Source: Bacteroidota bacterium (GTDB lineage Bacteria; Bacteroidota; Bacteroidia; Chitinophagales; Chitinophagaceae). Taken from it: DNA of 64,000 bases. Made by a program: the position numbers and the translations under genes. The notes beneath the pieces are model-generated. The model saw only the letters and a list, made by a program, of their open reading frames with translations. It had not been told where the DNA came from and ran no database searches. The stretch lies in assembly GCA_018266455.1 (NCBI GenBank), contig JAFEAJ010000022.1, positions 124,001 to 188,000 of the forward strand, written 5' to 3'. This document shows, piece after piece, positions 53,557 through 62,545 of the stretch. Position 1 is the stretch's first letter, and the number at the start of each line of letters is the position of its first letter.

Positions 53557-55134
53557 CTATACTTTAATTGCCACAGCTTTGTTGTCAATCATGATTTTTT
53601 TGGGGAATTGCAAGATAAATGTGGTGCCTTTATCCTGTTTGCTAATGAAATAAATTTGTCCGTCCAGCAGTTCCACATACCTTTTTACAATATTTAACCC
53701 AAGGCCGGTTCCTTGTATACCTGATACATTTGCAGCCCGGTAAAATTTGCTGAATATATTTTTTTGATCTGCTTCAGGAATGCCAATCCCATTATCTATA
53801 ATCTTAATGGCAACATGGCTGTTCCCTGAATCAATATCAAAAATAATTTCTTTGTCGTCTCCTGAATATTTGACTGCATTTGAAAGCAGGTTAAGGAATA
53901 TATTCCTCAATATTTTCTTATCCTGAACCATATTCTTCTCGCCATGATAAGACAATGTAATTTTCTGCCCTCTTTTTAACATGCTGCCCATCTCATCCAC
54001 AATATCGTTTGCAAGCTCGTGCAGGTCAAAAGTTTCATTAACTGATTCCAGCTTGCCCTGCTCTAATTTTTCGATGGAAAGAAAATCGTTCAAAATATCA
54101 GTAAGGTTTTTTACAGAATCCTTAATGCGGCCAATGTGTTTCTTTCTTTTTTCTTCCTGGTCGGCTTTATTGTAAGATTCGACAAAATAAATGCTGGAAA
54201 GAATTACGCTTAGCGGAGTGCGGAATTCATGGGAAGCGGTGGACACAAACCTTGATTTGATCTCATTCAGTTCTTTTTCCCGTTCCAGCGAAACAATCAG
54301 CTCTTTCGTTCGCTCTTTTACCTTTTCTTCCAACTCCTGGTTTAATTTTTCCAGTGCATCCTTAGCCATTTTTTGATGGGTAATGACTTCGCTAAAAATG
54401 ATTATGCCACCGATCTGATGGTCAACTGCATACCATGGGCACAGCTCCCATTTCAGCCATTCTGTTTTTCCGCCCGGCATTATAAATGAACCTTCATCAG
54501 TACAGATGGTTTCTCCTGACAAACATTGTTGTTGCAATGTTCGCCATCTTTCAGGAACATGCGGAAAAACATCATAATGGTTCATCCCGATAATATTTTG
54601 GGGGCCAAGATGATAATCCTTCATCCAGCGATTGCTGACAATGATATAATTCATATTCAAATCCAGCATGGCCACTGCTGCAGGTGTGTGTTCAATCAAA
54701 AGCTGTATCCGTTTCTCGGCAAAAAGCTGTTCCTCCTGTGCTTTCCTGCGTTCAGTAATGTCTGTAACAAAAGCCACCACCCGCATGTCATTGTCCCAAT
54801 CGTATGAGCAAAGGTTGACCTCAACCGGGAAAATGCTCCCATCTTTTTTTCTTGCAAACACATCCTTGTCATGTGCCATTATTCTTGTAACGGGGTTCTC
54901 ATAATAGTCGGCATGGTTTTGAATATGGGAGGCCCGGAGGTTTTCGGGAACGAGGACTTCCAGTAACTTTCCTTTAAGCTCGTATTTCTCATACCCGAAA
55001 AGTTTTTCCGCAAATGGGTTGATTATTTCTATTTCCCTGCCCCTGTTCACGATGACGATGGCAATGGTTGCATTTTCAAACAATGCCCGGAAGCCGGCTT
55101 CATTTTGTTGCGTTATGGATTTTAATTGCGCCAT
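53557..55134 (-). CDS. Soluble PAS-PAS sensor histidine kinase
   Basis: The 525-residue protein has no membrane helix. The first PAS domain is at about 12-130 (ALFENATIAIVIVNRGREIE to VAFVTDITERRKAQEE) and the second at about 140-255. A coiled coil (about 258-295) follows, then HisKA with phosphorylated His302 (SHEFRTPLS) and a HATPase with NLLSNAVKYS, DNGIGIP and GTGLGLNIVKRY. It probably senses an internal signal such as oxygen or redox state and phosphorylates the REC-cNMP-HTH protein encoded downstream. Confidence 0.93.
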   Translation of the reverse strand: MAQLKSITQQNEAGFRALFENATIAIVIVNRGREIEIINPFAEKLFGYEKYELKGKLLEVLVPENLRASHIQNHADYYENPVTRIMAHDKDVFARKKDGSIFPVEVNLCSYDWDNDMRVVAFVTDITERRKAQEEQLFAEKRIQLLIEHTPAAVAMLDLNMNYIIVSNRWMKDYHLGPQNIIGMNHYDVFPHVPERWRTLQQQCLSGETICTDEGSFIMPGGKTEWLKWELCPWYAVDHQIGGIIIFSEVITHQKMAKDALEKLNQELEEKVKERTKELIVSLEREKELNEIKSRFVSTASHEFRTPLSVILSSIYFVESYNKADQEEKRKKHIGRIKDSVKNLTDILNDFLSIEKLEQGKLESVNETFDLHELANDIVDEMGSMLKRGQKITLSYHGEKNMVQDKKILRNIFLNLLSNAVKYSGDDKEIIFDIDSGNSHVAIKIIDNGIGIPEADQKNIFSKFYRAANVSGIQGTGLGLNIVKRYVELLDGQIYFISKQDKGTTFILQFPKKIMIDNKAVAIKV

Positions 55135-55261
55135 TGCTGAAAGATTGAGCGGGATTTATGATAACTATACAAGCTCATTTCGGGGTTGAACAATAGCCCT
55201 TTATTTCTCATTCGAAACAACCAGCTGGCGTAAACTCAGCAAGGTTATCGCTAAACAATTT

Positions 55262-55846
55262 TTACGATTTGATATCATAAGTGTTCATCACTTTGAACTG
55301 AAAATTTCCCGGTGGATCAGACACTATTCCATACATTATTATCCTTTTGCCGCCTGTAGGTTTATCAGTTGGGCCATCAGGCAAGTAAACCGGGAATTCC
55401 CTCACCAACTTGCCCTGGAGCAACATAAAATGGTCGTGCCCTTTATATCCTTCCTTCAATTTGCCATCCAGCATAACATCAGGCAGCATAATGGGCACAT
55501 AACTTTTATTCTGGTCCGATGCAAAACCATATACCGTTCCAAATTCGGCATTCTTGCCACTGAAAATATAAACCACCAGGTCAGGAAATCCGTCATCATT
55601 CAGGTCGTCAATTTCTGTTTTGGATATCCTGCCTTTAACCATAAATTTCATTTCCCGGGCATCTTTATCGAAACCGACAGGCTTAATCGTCACTTCATTC
55701 TCTGCAGTGCTTTTGTTATTGCAGAATATTTTGTACCCTGCCTTGCCCAGTTTCAAGGTAGAATCAATCTTTTCAAACTGGCCTACACAATTGTTGCTCA
55801 ACACCAGCAGTGTTGCAACGGCTATAAAAGACAATAGACTTTTCAT
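55262..55846 (-). CDS. Exported protein with a calcium-loop-like segment, unknown function
   Basis: The 194-residue protein has a signal peptide (MKSLLSFIAVATLLVLSNNCVGQ). A segment IDDLNDDGFPDLVVYIF (about 83-99) resembles FG-GAP or dockerin-like calcium loops that often sit on extracellular beta-propellers. Only one such loop is present. I do not recognise the family. It is a single gene, divergent from the small ORF at 55973. Confidence 0.7.
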   Translation of the reverse strand: MKSLLSFIAVATLLVLSNNCVGQFEKIDSTLKLGKAGYKIFCNNKSTAENEVTIKPVGFDKDAREMKFMVKGRISKTEIDDLNDDGFPDLVVYIFSGKNAEFGTVYGFASDQNKSYVPIMLPDVMLDGKLKEGYKGHDHFMLLQGKLVREFPVYLPDGPTDKPTGGKRIIMYGIVSDPPGNFQFKVMNTYDIKS

Positions 55847-55972
55847 ACTATAAAATTAGAAGAATTGAATGGCATAACAGAACAGAATTTCCAGCGCCGT
55901 TAAGCCAACATCAGTTTTATTAGGAAACATGAATTTTTCTTGCTATATTAACTTCCCCAAATCAATAATGCG

Positions 55973-56062
55973 ATGGCAAAAAGAGTATTTAATATTGCCA
56001 TATATGTTACCATCACAGCTGCTTTTGCCGGGCTTTTGTATTGGCTTATGATGAATAACTAA
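55973..56062 (+). CDS. Possible 29-residue membrane miniprotein
   Basis: An ATG at 55973 opens a 29-codon frame ending TAA. The product has a basic N-terminus (MAKRVFN) and a single hydrophobic helix (IAIYVTITAAFAGLLYWLM) followed by a short polar end. This is the layout of real single-helix miniproteins. There is no ribosome-binding site or clear promoter, and such short frames also arise by chance. Confidence 0.4.
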   Translation: MAKRVFNIAIYVTITAAFAGLLYWLMMNN

Positions 56063-56262
56063 AGCCTGCTCTCCAGTTAACAGGTAACAGAATTACTTGA
56101 GCAAAGACTAAACACGAAACTGTCTGTAACAGCTTTGCGGCATTATATTTTGCAGTTATAGGCTCTTGCCCCAAATTGGATTTATATAAACCGATCGTTA
56201 ATTTGCCTAGGGAAAGCAGGTAATAAAAAATTATGACAACGGCTGCTATTTTCTCTTGTCTT

Positions 56263-57327
56263 TCACTCTGGCATAGCGGCCAGTTTTTGAGAAATGGTTT
56301 TATTTTCCCTGAACATGCGGAAGCCTTCTTTTAAAGTGAGATAAGCATGTCCTTTTTTATGGTTCATCCGGCTGATGCGCCATAACAACAGCCAATGCCT
56401 TACAATTTCTTTCCATGCAAAAAAAAGCGAATGTTTCGGATCGTAAATATGAGTGGGCTCCGATCCCGCTCCATTAACTTCGATCAGAGAAAAATTTTTC
56501 CCCTGCTTCAATTCATCCCAGGTATTAAACCTGATATCCAGCCTTCCAAAATAAAAGCCGTCAATCTGTTTGCAAACTGCATCGATGGTTTTTGTCAGCT
56601 CATCATCAATCAAACCTGAGTCATCAATAAACATAGCGCCACGGGCATGGTTGCCATAAGGGACCAACACTTTCTCTTCGCCCAAAGGCAAGACCTGCAA
56701 TAGCCCGTCACCAAATATTTTTTTCAACACCGGCAATTGCAAAACGGCACGTTTGTTTTTTTGAATGAGATGATTTATGCTGCTGACGCCATCGCCTTTT
56801 ACTTTCAGGAATTCTTTACGAACGATACCCGAAAGCCTCCCGTTATCTTCACCTGGGAAACGATAGTAAAAAACACCAACTTCGTTTTTATAAGGAACAA
56901 ATTCCTGTACATGAAAATCAAGCGAAGCATTGCTGACATAAGACCGGACATCCTTCTCATCTGTCAAAACCTTTACCCCTCGCCCCCTGCCGCCCACATC
57001 AGGTTTGCCAATTAAAGGAAAGGACAAGCCATTCTTGTACAATTCCAACAAAACAATATCACCATTGCAGGGGAGGGAAAAGAAAATTGTTTTAGGATAA
57101 ATGGCCGAAGGCATCAATGTCGCTATTTCTTTTTTAGATTCATTCAGGAAACCTCCATTCCTGATGGTAGGGTTAGAAGCCGCAAAAAAAAAGAAGGATT
57201 TTGCCCTTGCGCTCAATCCGAACCAAATTAGATATACTGGTGCGTACACTGTATTAAAGCTCCAATATTCCCAATGCAAAAGCCTGATAAAAAATGGGCA
57301 GTAAGCGAGGCGGCTCAACCGGTTCAT
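56263..57327 (-). CDS. ATP-grasp ligase-like protein
   Basis: The 354-residue protein has an ATP-grasp fold: the central lysine strand FPLIGKPDVGGRGRGVKVL (about 104-122), VQEFVPYKNEVGVFYYR, and the C-terminal metal site FYFGRLDIRF ... FSLIEVNGAGSEPTHIYD. These match the D-alanine-D-alanine ligase-like superfamily, but the N-terminal domain is short. It presumably forms an amide or ester bond with an unknown acid. It shares one base with the NRDE gene upstream, so the two are cotranslated. Confidence 0.8.
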   Translation of the reverse strand: MNRLSRLAYCPFFIRLLHWEYWSFNTVYAPVYLIWFGLSARAKSFFFFAASNPTIRNGGFLNESKKEIATLMPSAIYPKTIFFSLPCNGDIVLLELYKNGLSFPLIGKPDVGGRGRGVKVLTDEKDVRSYVSNASLDFHVQEFVPYKNEVGVFYYRFPGEDNGRLSGIVRKEFLKVKGDGVSSINHLIQKNKRAVLQLPVLKKIFGDGLLQVLPLGEEKVLVPYGNHARGAMFIDDSGLIDDELTKTIDAVCKQIDGFYFGRLDIRFNTWDELKQGKNFSLIEVNGAGSEPTHIYDPKHSLFFAWKEIVRHWLLLWRISRMNHKKGHAYLTLKEGFRMFRENKTISQKLAAMPE

Positions 57328-58055
57328 TATTTGTTTACAATTGCTTTTCTGAATTTTAATTGCTGGTCGCTGTTCTGCCTGCTCCTGGTATCCTGATATT
57401 TCATCGTTGCCATTTCGTCTTTTATCTCAAGAGAAGTAATGCTTACTGTGAACACAAGATCATCCCGGTTCATTAGAAGATCATTATGCCCGCCCCCATC
57501 CCCGGTGAACTGATGAAAATGCAGGATGCTTTCCTGGTCCGGGCTGGGGTTTTTGCTGATCCACTCTTCGAACCATTTTCGCCGCCTATCAATTGCCGTT
57601 TCATCATACAAAGTAACAGAAGACCAGATATGGGGCTTATCCACAGGCATTTTTTTGTGGTATTTTTTTTTCCCATCCCATCTGCAGTCATAGAGCTGGC
57701 CATTGTCAAAAATTATTGCAGTGAAGGGTTCAATGTTATGCAGGCAAATAGCAAGAAAATGATGAAACGGGTTTTCATTGCCTATCAAATCAAGCAGCAC
57801 TATGCCCCTGCTCTTTGCATAAGGAGGGGTAGGTTGATGCTTAACAAAACCTCCATTTAAAAAAACAACGGCGTTCCTGTTTTCATGTGCTGCAAACCAT
57901 GTGCCGCCTGCATCAGGGTCGCGGGGAAACACCGCATTCCCTGTTTTAAGGGTGTAGGGCCTTGGCGCAATCGCAGGCAAACGCCAATGCTTTTCATCTC
58001 TGTTTGAAGTGATGATGATTTTATTGTTAACAGGAACAAAGCTTACTGTGCACAT
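57327..58055 (-). CDS. NRDE/TANGO2-like protein
   Basis: The 242-residue protein begins MCTVSFVPVNNKIIITSNRDE, with the family's NRDE motif and Cys2, the candidate N-terminal nucleophile. It also has FPRDPDAGGTWFAAHENRNAVVFLNGG. Human TANGO2 and bacterial homologues have been linked to heme handling, while the Ntn-type start suggests hydrolase activity; the function is not settled. It overlaps the DinB gene by 13 bases upstream and the ATP-grasp gene by one base downstream. Confidence 0.88.
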   Translation of the reverse strand: MCTVSFVPVNNKIIITSNRDEKHWRLPAIAPRPYTLKTGNAVFPRDPDAGGTWFAAHENRNAVVFLNGGFVKHQPTPPYAKSRGIVLLDLIGNENPFHHFLAICLHNIEPFTAIIFDNGQLYDCRWDGKKKYHKKMPVDKPHIWSSVTLYDETAIDRRRKWFEEWISKNPSPDQESILHFHQFTGDGGGHNDLLMNRDDLVFTVSITSLEIKDEMATMKYQDTRSRQNSDQQLKFRKAIVNK

Positions 58056-58543
58056 TGCTTGCGGTACTTGATGGTAGAAACAGCAACCCCAAACTCTTCG
58101 GGCAACGAAATTTTGCTCACTTCATTAATTCCGGTTCGTATCAGGGCCATGTGGTGTATAGCGTGCTCAAGATTATAAGCCACCTCTCTGTAATAATTTG
58201 TGGCAATTGACAATTGCCCGCTAACTGAATCATCATAACATGCTTCCAGGCTCAATTCCTTATTGGGCTTGTTCAGTTGACAAAAGATTTGACAAAGCAT
58301 TTTTTCAGCTACTTTTTTGTCAGTTTCTATTAAAGCATCGCGTTTCCTTTTTTCGTAATTTACTATACCTCCTTCATATCCGCTTTCAAGGCATTGGAAC
58401 AGTTCAATAATATGCCGCACATGCTGGCCAATGGTGTTCTTGAATAAAGAGGCACAGGGTTGCACATACTCCTGGTCCGACAGTTGCCGCAATGTTGCAG
58501 CAAGCTGGGCAAAAACATTATTTACTGCTTCCTGTAATTGCAT
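58043..58543 (-). CDS. DinB-superfamily protein
   Basis: The 166-residue protein has a four-helix bundle with three histidines in metal-binding positions: GQHVRHIIELF (about 39), and YNLEHAIHHMALIRTGI (about 124-135). These fit the nickel or zinc triad of the DinB/YfiT thiol-transferase-like superfamily. It heads the overlapping operon with the NRDE and ATP-grasp genes. There is no signal peptide, unlike the DinB protein at 33067. Confidence 0.85.
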   Translation of the reverse strand: MQLQEAVNNVFAQLAATLRQLSDQEYVQPCASLFKNTIGQHVRHIIELFQCLESGYEGGIVNYEKRKRDALIETDKKVAEKMLCQIFCQLNKPNKELSLEACYDDSVSGQLSIATNYYREVAYNLEHAIHHMALIRTGINEVSKISLPEEFGVAVSTIKYRKQCAQ

Positions 58544-58573
58544 GAGGAGCCATTGGGATAGATGAACTGATGA

Positions 58574-59110
58574 TTATTTTTTTGCTACTACATTCAAAAA
58601 AATTGTCACGCTGTTAGCAATGGTGCTTGCCCCGCCAACATCAAAATCCCGCCTGTTTATCTTGAACTCGCCTTTAAAAAGGAACCCTCCGTCAACCGGA
58701 GCTGCAGTGAACGGAAATGAAATCTCTTTTTTTATGCCTTTTATATCAAGCGTACCGAACATAAATAAAGTGCCAGACCTGTTGGAAGCGGTGACTTTAG
58801 TAGATACGAAACTGATACGGGGGTGGTTTTTCACATCAAAATAACTGTTGTCCCTAAGATGGTCGTCGCGCATTCCATTATCTGTATTAACGGTGCTGGC
58901 ATCAATGCTCACTTCAAATTTTGCCCCGGTATATTTTGCCGGGTCGAATTCAATAGTGCCTTGTAATCCTTTAAAAGAGCCTTCCACCTCAAACCCGAAA
59001 TTTTTTACGCTGAACTTTACTGTCGAGCTTTCATCAACAGGAATATAGGTTTGTGCAGATATGAACTGTGCCTGGAATAAAATAGCTGCGCTTAACAGGT
59101 GTCTTTTCAT
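58574..59110 (-). CDS. YceI-family lipid-binding protein
   Basis: The 178-residue exported protein has a signal peptide (MKRHLLSAAILFQAQFISAQ) and the YceI lipocalin-like barrel. It contains VDESSTVKFSVKNFGFEVEGSF, FDPAKYTGAKFEVSIDASTV, LRDNSYFDVKNHPRISFVST and a normal C-terminus. Such proteins bind polyprenoid or amphiphilic molecules in the periplasm. The promoter motif at 59131-59138 suggests a transcript of its own. Confidence 0.92.
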   Translation of the reverse strand: MKRHLLSAAILFQAQFISAQTYIPVDESSTVKFSVKNFGFEVEGSFKGLQGTIEFDPAKYTGAKFEVSIDASTVNTDNGMRDDHLRDNSYFDVKNHPRISFVSTKVTASNRSGTLFMFGTLDIKGIKKEISFPFTAAPVDGGFLFKGEFKINRRDFDVGGASTIANSVTIFLNVVAKK

Positions 59111-59130
59111 GATAACATTTTAAAATTGGG

Positions 59131-59138
59131 CAAAACTA
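59131..59138 (-). promoter_or_regulatory. -7 promoter element of the YceI gene
   Basis: TAGTTTTG followed by C on the minus strand matches TAnnTTTGC and lies 20 bases before the ATG at 59110. No TTTG box is seen at the expected -33 position. Confidence 0.45.
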
Positions 59139-59186
59139 CTTAGCCCCGGTTTAATAACATCACTGATTATTATGAATGGCGAAAAA

Positions 59187-59579
59187 TTAAGCTTTCTTTA
59201 ATGGGAGCAATTTCGACACCTGTTTCCGGTAAACAAAAACCAGGATTGCGCAACAAACAAAAACGATGACAGCATAGATGAACAATACCGCATCGCCATC
59301 GAATACGATGCCGATTTTTGTAAGATGGAAATACAAAGCGCCGGCCATCAGCCCAAGCCCTAATACTGCGCCATAACCGGTAGTGCGGGGATAAAGAATC
59401 AGTATAGAAGCCATCAGCTCAAAAACACCAGTGCTGATCCTGCCCCAGGGCTCCATCCCAATTTCGGTGAACAGCTTTACCGATTGCGGATCAGCCCTGA
59501 ATTTAAAATATAGTGTCTGTAGCATTATAACTGCAGAGATTAAGCGAAGGGCCCATAATAAGATATTGTTCAATTTCAT
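59187..59579 (-). CDS. DoxX-family membrane protein
   Basis: The 130-residue protein has four membrane helices and DoxX-type motifs (LLWALRLISAVIMLQTLYFKF and FTEIGMEPWGRISTGVFELMASILILYP). The start at 59579 is preferred; an upstream frame to 59717 overlaps the YHS gene and has no matching sequence. DoxX proteins are linked to respiration, redox stress or thiosulfate oxidation in various bacteria. It follows the YHS-domain gene after 16 bases. Confidence 0.85.
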   Translation of the reverse strand: MKLNNILLWALRLISAVIMLQTLYFKFRADPQSVKLFTEIGMEPWGRISTGVFELMASILILYPRTTGYGAVLGLGLMAGALYFHLTKIGIVFDGDAVLFIYAVIVFVCCAILVFVYRKQVSKLLPLKKA

Positions 59580-59595
59580 GGCTTTTTTGTTGTTA

Positions 59596-60054
59596 TCAGT
59601 GAGTAATTTTTTTCCAGTTTGCATCGGCCCGGTGATGCAGGCCTTCCTCATCTTTATCCCAACTTTTGAGCGTGTTATTGAAAAAACGGTTGTAGAAGAG
59701 GAACAGTTTCCCATCAATAATTTTGAATGTTTCAGGATCCACTTCTACTTTCGAGCCATCTTTCCCCATCGCATAAGCGCACCAGCCTCCATATTGAGGT
59801 TCATATTTTTCAGGGTGTTTCCCGAACTCTTCTTTGTCTGCAACAGAAGAAAAGTAATAAGTAACCCCTTCAAAAGCAGCAGCCAGGTCCTTAGTCCCTT
59901 TTATGGCTTTGTTAAGGGCAAAATAAGCTACGGGGTCATATCCGTTTATGCCAACACCGCCAGATAAATTGAAATTTTTTTGCCGAAAAGCAGCATCTTG
60001 TGCGCAAGCACTAATTGAAGCGAATAATGCCGCGGCTAACATTAAATCTTTCAT
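59596..60054 (-). CDS. Exported YHS-domain protein
   Basis: The 152-residue protein has a signal peptide (MKDLMLAAALFASISACAQ) and a YHS domain: GINGYDPVAYFALNKAIKGT, VTYYFSSVADKEEFGKHPEKYEPQYGGWCAYAMG and FLFYNRFFNN. YHS domains often bind metals; the family name site Tyr-His-Ser is here changed within YDPVAYF. It is cotranscribed with the DoxX gene and has a promoter motif 18 bases upstream. Confidence 0.88.
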   Translation of the reverse strand: MKDLMLAAALFASISACAQDAAFRQKNFNLSGGVGINGYDPVAYFALNKAIKGTKDLAAAFEGVTYYFSSVADKEEFGKHPEKYEPQYGGWCAYAMGKDGSKVEVDPETFKIIDGKLFLFYNRFFNNTLKSWDKDEEGLHHRADANWKKITH

Positions 60055-60071
60055 GTAAAAAGTTTATGCCT

Positions 60072-60079
60072 CAAAATTA
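60072..60079 (-). promoter_or_regulatory. -7 promoter element of the YHS-DoxX operon
   Basis: TAATTTTG on the minus strand matches TAnnTTTG and lies 17 bases before the ATG at 60054. Confidence 0.45.
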
Positions 60080-60106
60080 AACCCGCTCAACTGTAAGTAT
60101 TGTCAG

Positions 60107-60808
60107 TTATGCGACAGCCGCCCGTTTTTGGAGTTCTTTAACATCCGGGAAACAAATCTGGTGACGGTTGTACCTGATGAGCTTTTCCGCCTCCAGTTCA
60201 TTAAGGAAAGTAGTAACAGTCTGACGGCTCGATCCAATAAGGCTGGCAATATCCTCATGAGTAAGATAATTAGGGACACAAACCATAGCCTGCTTTCCAT
60301 TGGCATTGTTTTGCTCTACAAGTTGCCACAAAAAATTCTCCAGTCTTTTTTTTACATCCTTATTCAGCAGGTTGATCAGGCGGTTTTGGATCTTGCGCAA
60401 CTTAAAGCCCACCCATTTGCTGTATTTCAAGGCCATATCCGGCCTGTGCGTAAGCAGTTTTTCAAAATCTTCGACAGCAAAGGAGCAAAGGCTGATATTG
60501 TTCTTATACGCTTTGGCAAACTCGCCCTGCAGGTTGTCTCTCTCCAAGGTGAACTGCCCAAAAAAATCACCTGGCTGGATGATTTCTTTTACTCTTTCGT
60601 TCCCCTCCTCATCAATGAAGCCGATTTTAATATACCCTTGTTTAGCAAAATAGATTTTGTTGTGGTTGTATGCTTCAAAATAGATATACTGATCTTTTGG
60701 CACCTCTTTAAACCCGTCTTCAACCTTAAGCGCATGATATTCTTCATCGCTGAGGTTGCTCCACAGGTCGTAGTTCCTGATCAGGATCATTTTTTCCTCA
60801 ATGCCCAT
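60107..60808 (-). CDS. Crp/Fnr-family transcriptional regulator
   Basis: The 233-residue protein has an N-terminal cNMP-binding-like domain (about 30-150) with IYFAKQGYIKIGFIDEEGNERVKEIIQPGDFFGQF. A winged helix (about 165-230) follows, with LTHEDIASLIGSSRQTVTTFLNELEAEKLI. It lacks the Fnr cysteine set, so a direct oxygen sensor is unlikely. It lies upstream of the YHS-DoxX operon on the same strand and may control it. The start could be at the second Met, six codons on. Confidence 0.9.
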   Translation of the reverse strand: MGIEEKMILIRNYDLWSNLSDEEYHALKVEDGFKEVPKDQYIYFEAYNHNKIYFAKQGYIKIGFIDEEGNERVKEIIQPGDFFGQFTLERDNLQGEFAKAYKNNISLCSFAVEDFEKLLTHRPDMALKYSKWVGFKLRKIQNRLINLLNKDVKKRLENFLWQLVEQNNANGKQAMVCVPNYLTHEDIASLIGSSRQTVTTFLNELEAEKLIRYNRHQICFPDVKELQKRAAVA

Positions 60809-61058
60809 TGCGTTTTTTAGTTTATAAAATTAAGAAAGGAGCTTATGTTATGGGAAATATATTTTTCGCCATTTGTAATAACATCATTAAGCTTCTATAT
60901 GTTCAAGTTTCAACAGCAGGGAGGTGCAAGGTTTTTTTCCCACAAACAATGGCCTGCTTAAGGTAGCGGTTTTTTATATCGCATCTTCATATACGCTCAT
61001 GTGCGCCTCAGGAAATCAAGCAAGCAAAAAACTCATTAGATTTACAAAAAATTCCATT

Positions 61059-61835
61059 ATGAATGTGCCGACCATGGCCGAAATGTTTGCCAATGGCGAA
61101 TCGCCCGAAGTGCTGTTCTGGGTGGGCTGCGCGGGAAGCTTTGACCAGCGTGCCCAGAAAATTACTAAAGCATTGTCCATGATACTTGAAAAAGCAGGCA
61201 TTAAATATGCCATACTCGGCAAAGAAGAAATGTGCACCGGCGATCCTGCGCGAAGAGCCGGAAACGAATTCATGTTCCAGATGATGGCCTACCAGAATAT
61301 CCAGTTGCTTAACAATTACCATATAAAAAAAATTGTTACCGCGTGCCCGCATTGTTTTAACATAATAAAGAACGAATACCCGGAACTGGGCGGCCATTAC
61401 GAGGTTGTTCACCACACCGGTTTTTTGCAACACCTGATCGATACCGGGAAAATAAAACTTAAGGATGGCGGCATATTTAAAGGAAAAAGAATTACCTATC
61501 ACGACAGTTGTTACCTTGGCCGGGCAAACAATATTTATGAAGCGCCCAGAAAAGTGCTGGAAGCGCTGGACACGGAATTAGTGGAAATGAAACGCTGCCG
61601 CAGCAAAGGTTTGTGCTGCGGTGCAGGCGGTGCGCAAATGTTCAAAGAAGAAGAAAAAGGAACAACAAGAATAAATTTTGAAAGGACAGGGGAAGCCATT
61701 GCGACCGGAGCTAACATTATTGCATCAGCATGCCCTTATTGCAATACCATGCTTACCGATGGGGTAAAAAATAAAGAAAAAGAAGAGGAAGTGGAAGTGA
61801 TGGATGTGGCAGAGCTGATTGCTGCGTCGATTTGA
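61059..61835 (+). CDS. (Fe-S)-binding protein with two CCG domains
   Basis: The 258-residue protein has two cysteine-rich CCG domains as in HdrB, GlpC and LutA. It carries WVGCAGSFDQRAQK and CPHCFN in the first, then YHDSCYLGRANNIY, CRSKGLCCGAGGAQMF and SACPYCNTML in the second. Each is expected to bind an Fe-S cluster and pass electrons. The start at 61059 gives a normal N-terminus; codons upstream to 60924 are not typical. The electron partner is not next to it. In Bacteroidota, homologues often accompany an integral (Fe-S) oxidoreductase, which is not visible here. Confidence 0.9.
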   Translation: MNVPTMAEMFANGESPEVLFWVGCAGSFDQRAQKITKALSMILEKAGIKYAILGKEEMCTGDPARRAGNEFMFQMMAYQNIQLLNNYHIKKIVTACPHCFNIIKNEYPELGGHYEVVHHTGFLQHLIDTGKIKLKDGGIFKGKRITYHDSCYLGRANNIYEAPRKVLEALDTELVEMKRCRSKGLCCGAGGAQMFKEEEKGTTRINFERTGEAIATGANIIASACPYCNTMLTDGVKNKEKEEEVEVMDVAELIAASI

Positions 61836-61989
61836 ATCATATCGGAAGACCAAACAGCAGGCCCTGTCATGCCGAATAACTTCAGCAGCAACAAGTCTTT
61901 TTACTGTAATTGCCTGTGCTGACAACGTTCAAAAAAGTTCCGGCTATTTGCCTTGTCAGCAGAAAATAAAACTATCTTAACTTCGCGAC

Positions 61990-62511
61990 ATGAACTTTAA
62001 TTATAAAGAATTGCTGCCTGCGGGCTTTGCCGATAGTTCCCGCGTTTGGGTTTATCAAAGCAGCCGCCTTTTCTCTGTTGCGGAAGTATTGCAGATCGAA
62101 AGCCTGCTGAATGAGTTTGTGAGCGAATGGAAATCGCATGGCGAAGCAGTGAAGGGGTTTGGGACTATTTTCTTCGGCCAGTTTATTGTTTTAATGGCTG
62201 ACGACAGCGAAAGCAGGATTTGCGGGCGCAGCACAGATGAATCAGCAAGAATGATACACCAAATTGAACAGCTTTTCAAAGCAAGTTTCTTTGACAGGCT
62301 TTCACTGGCTTTTGTTATCAAGGGTAAAGTGCAGCTTCTTCCCCTGGCCCAGTTTAGCCATGCTTTTGACAATAATTTTATTGATGAGCAGACCATTTAT
62401 TTCAACAACGCGGTAAGCACAAAACAGGAACTGGAAAACAACTGGCTGGTGCCTGTTGGCAAAAGCTGGCTGGCAAAAAAAATTACTCCAGCTATCAAAC
62501 AAATCTCTTAA
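61990..62511 (+). CDS. Conserved Bacteroidota protein of unknown function
   Basis: The 173-residue cytoplasmic protein has no signal peptide. It contains SSRVWVYQSSRLFSVAEVLQ, FFGQFIVLMADDSE, ICGRSTDESARMIHQIEQ and ENNWLVPVGKSWLAKKI. Homologues are sometimes named 'ABC transporter ATPase' in databases, but no Walker A or signature motif is present, so that name should not be used. It is 34 bases upstream of the tRNA gene and 150 bases after the CCG-domain gene. Confidence 0.75.
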   Translation: MNFNYKELLPAGFADSSRVWVYQSSRLFSVAEVLQIESLLNEFVSEWKSHGEAVKGFGTIFFGQFIVLMADDSESRICGRSTDESARMIHQIEQLFKASFFDRLSLAFVIKGKVQLLPLAQFSHAFDNNFIDEQTIYFNNAVSTKQELENNWLVPVGKSWLAKKITPAIKQIS

Positions 62512-62545
62512 ATCTCAAAAAAGCTGATTAATATTGCGCCTATAA

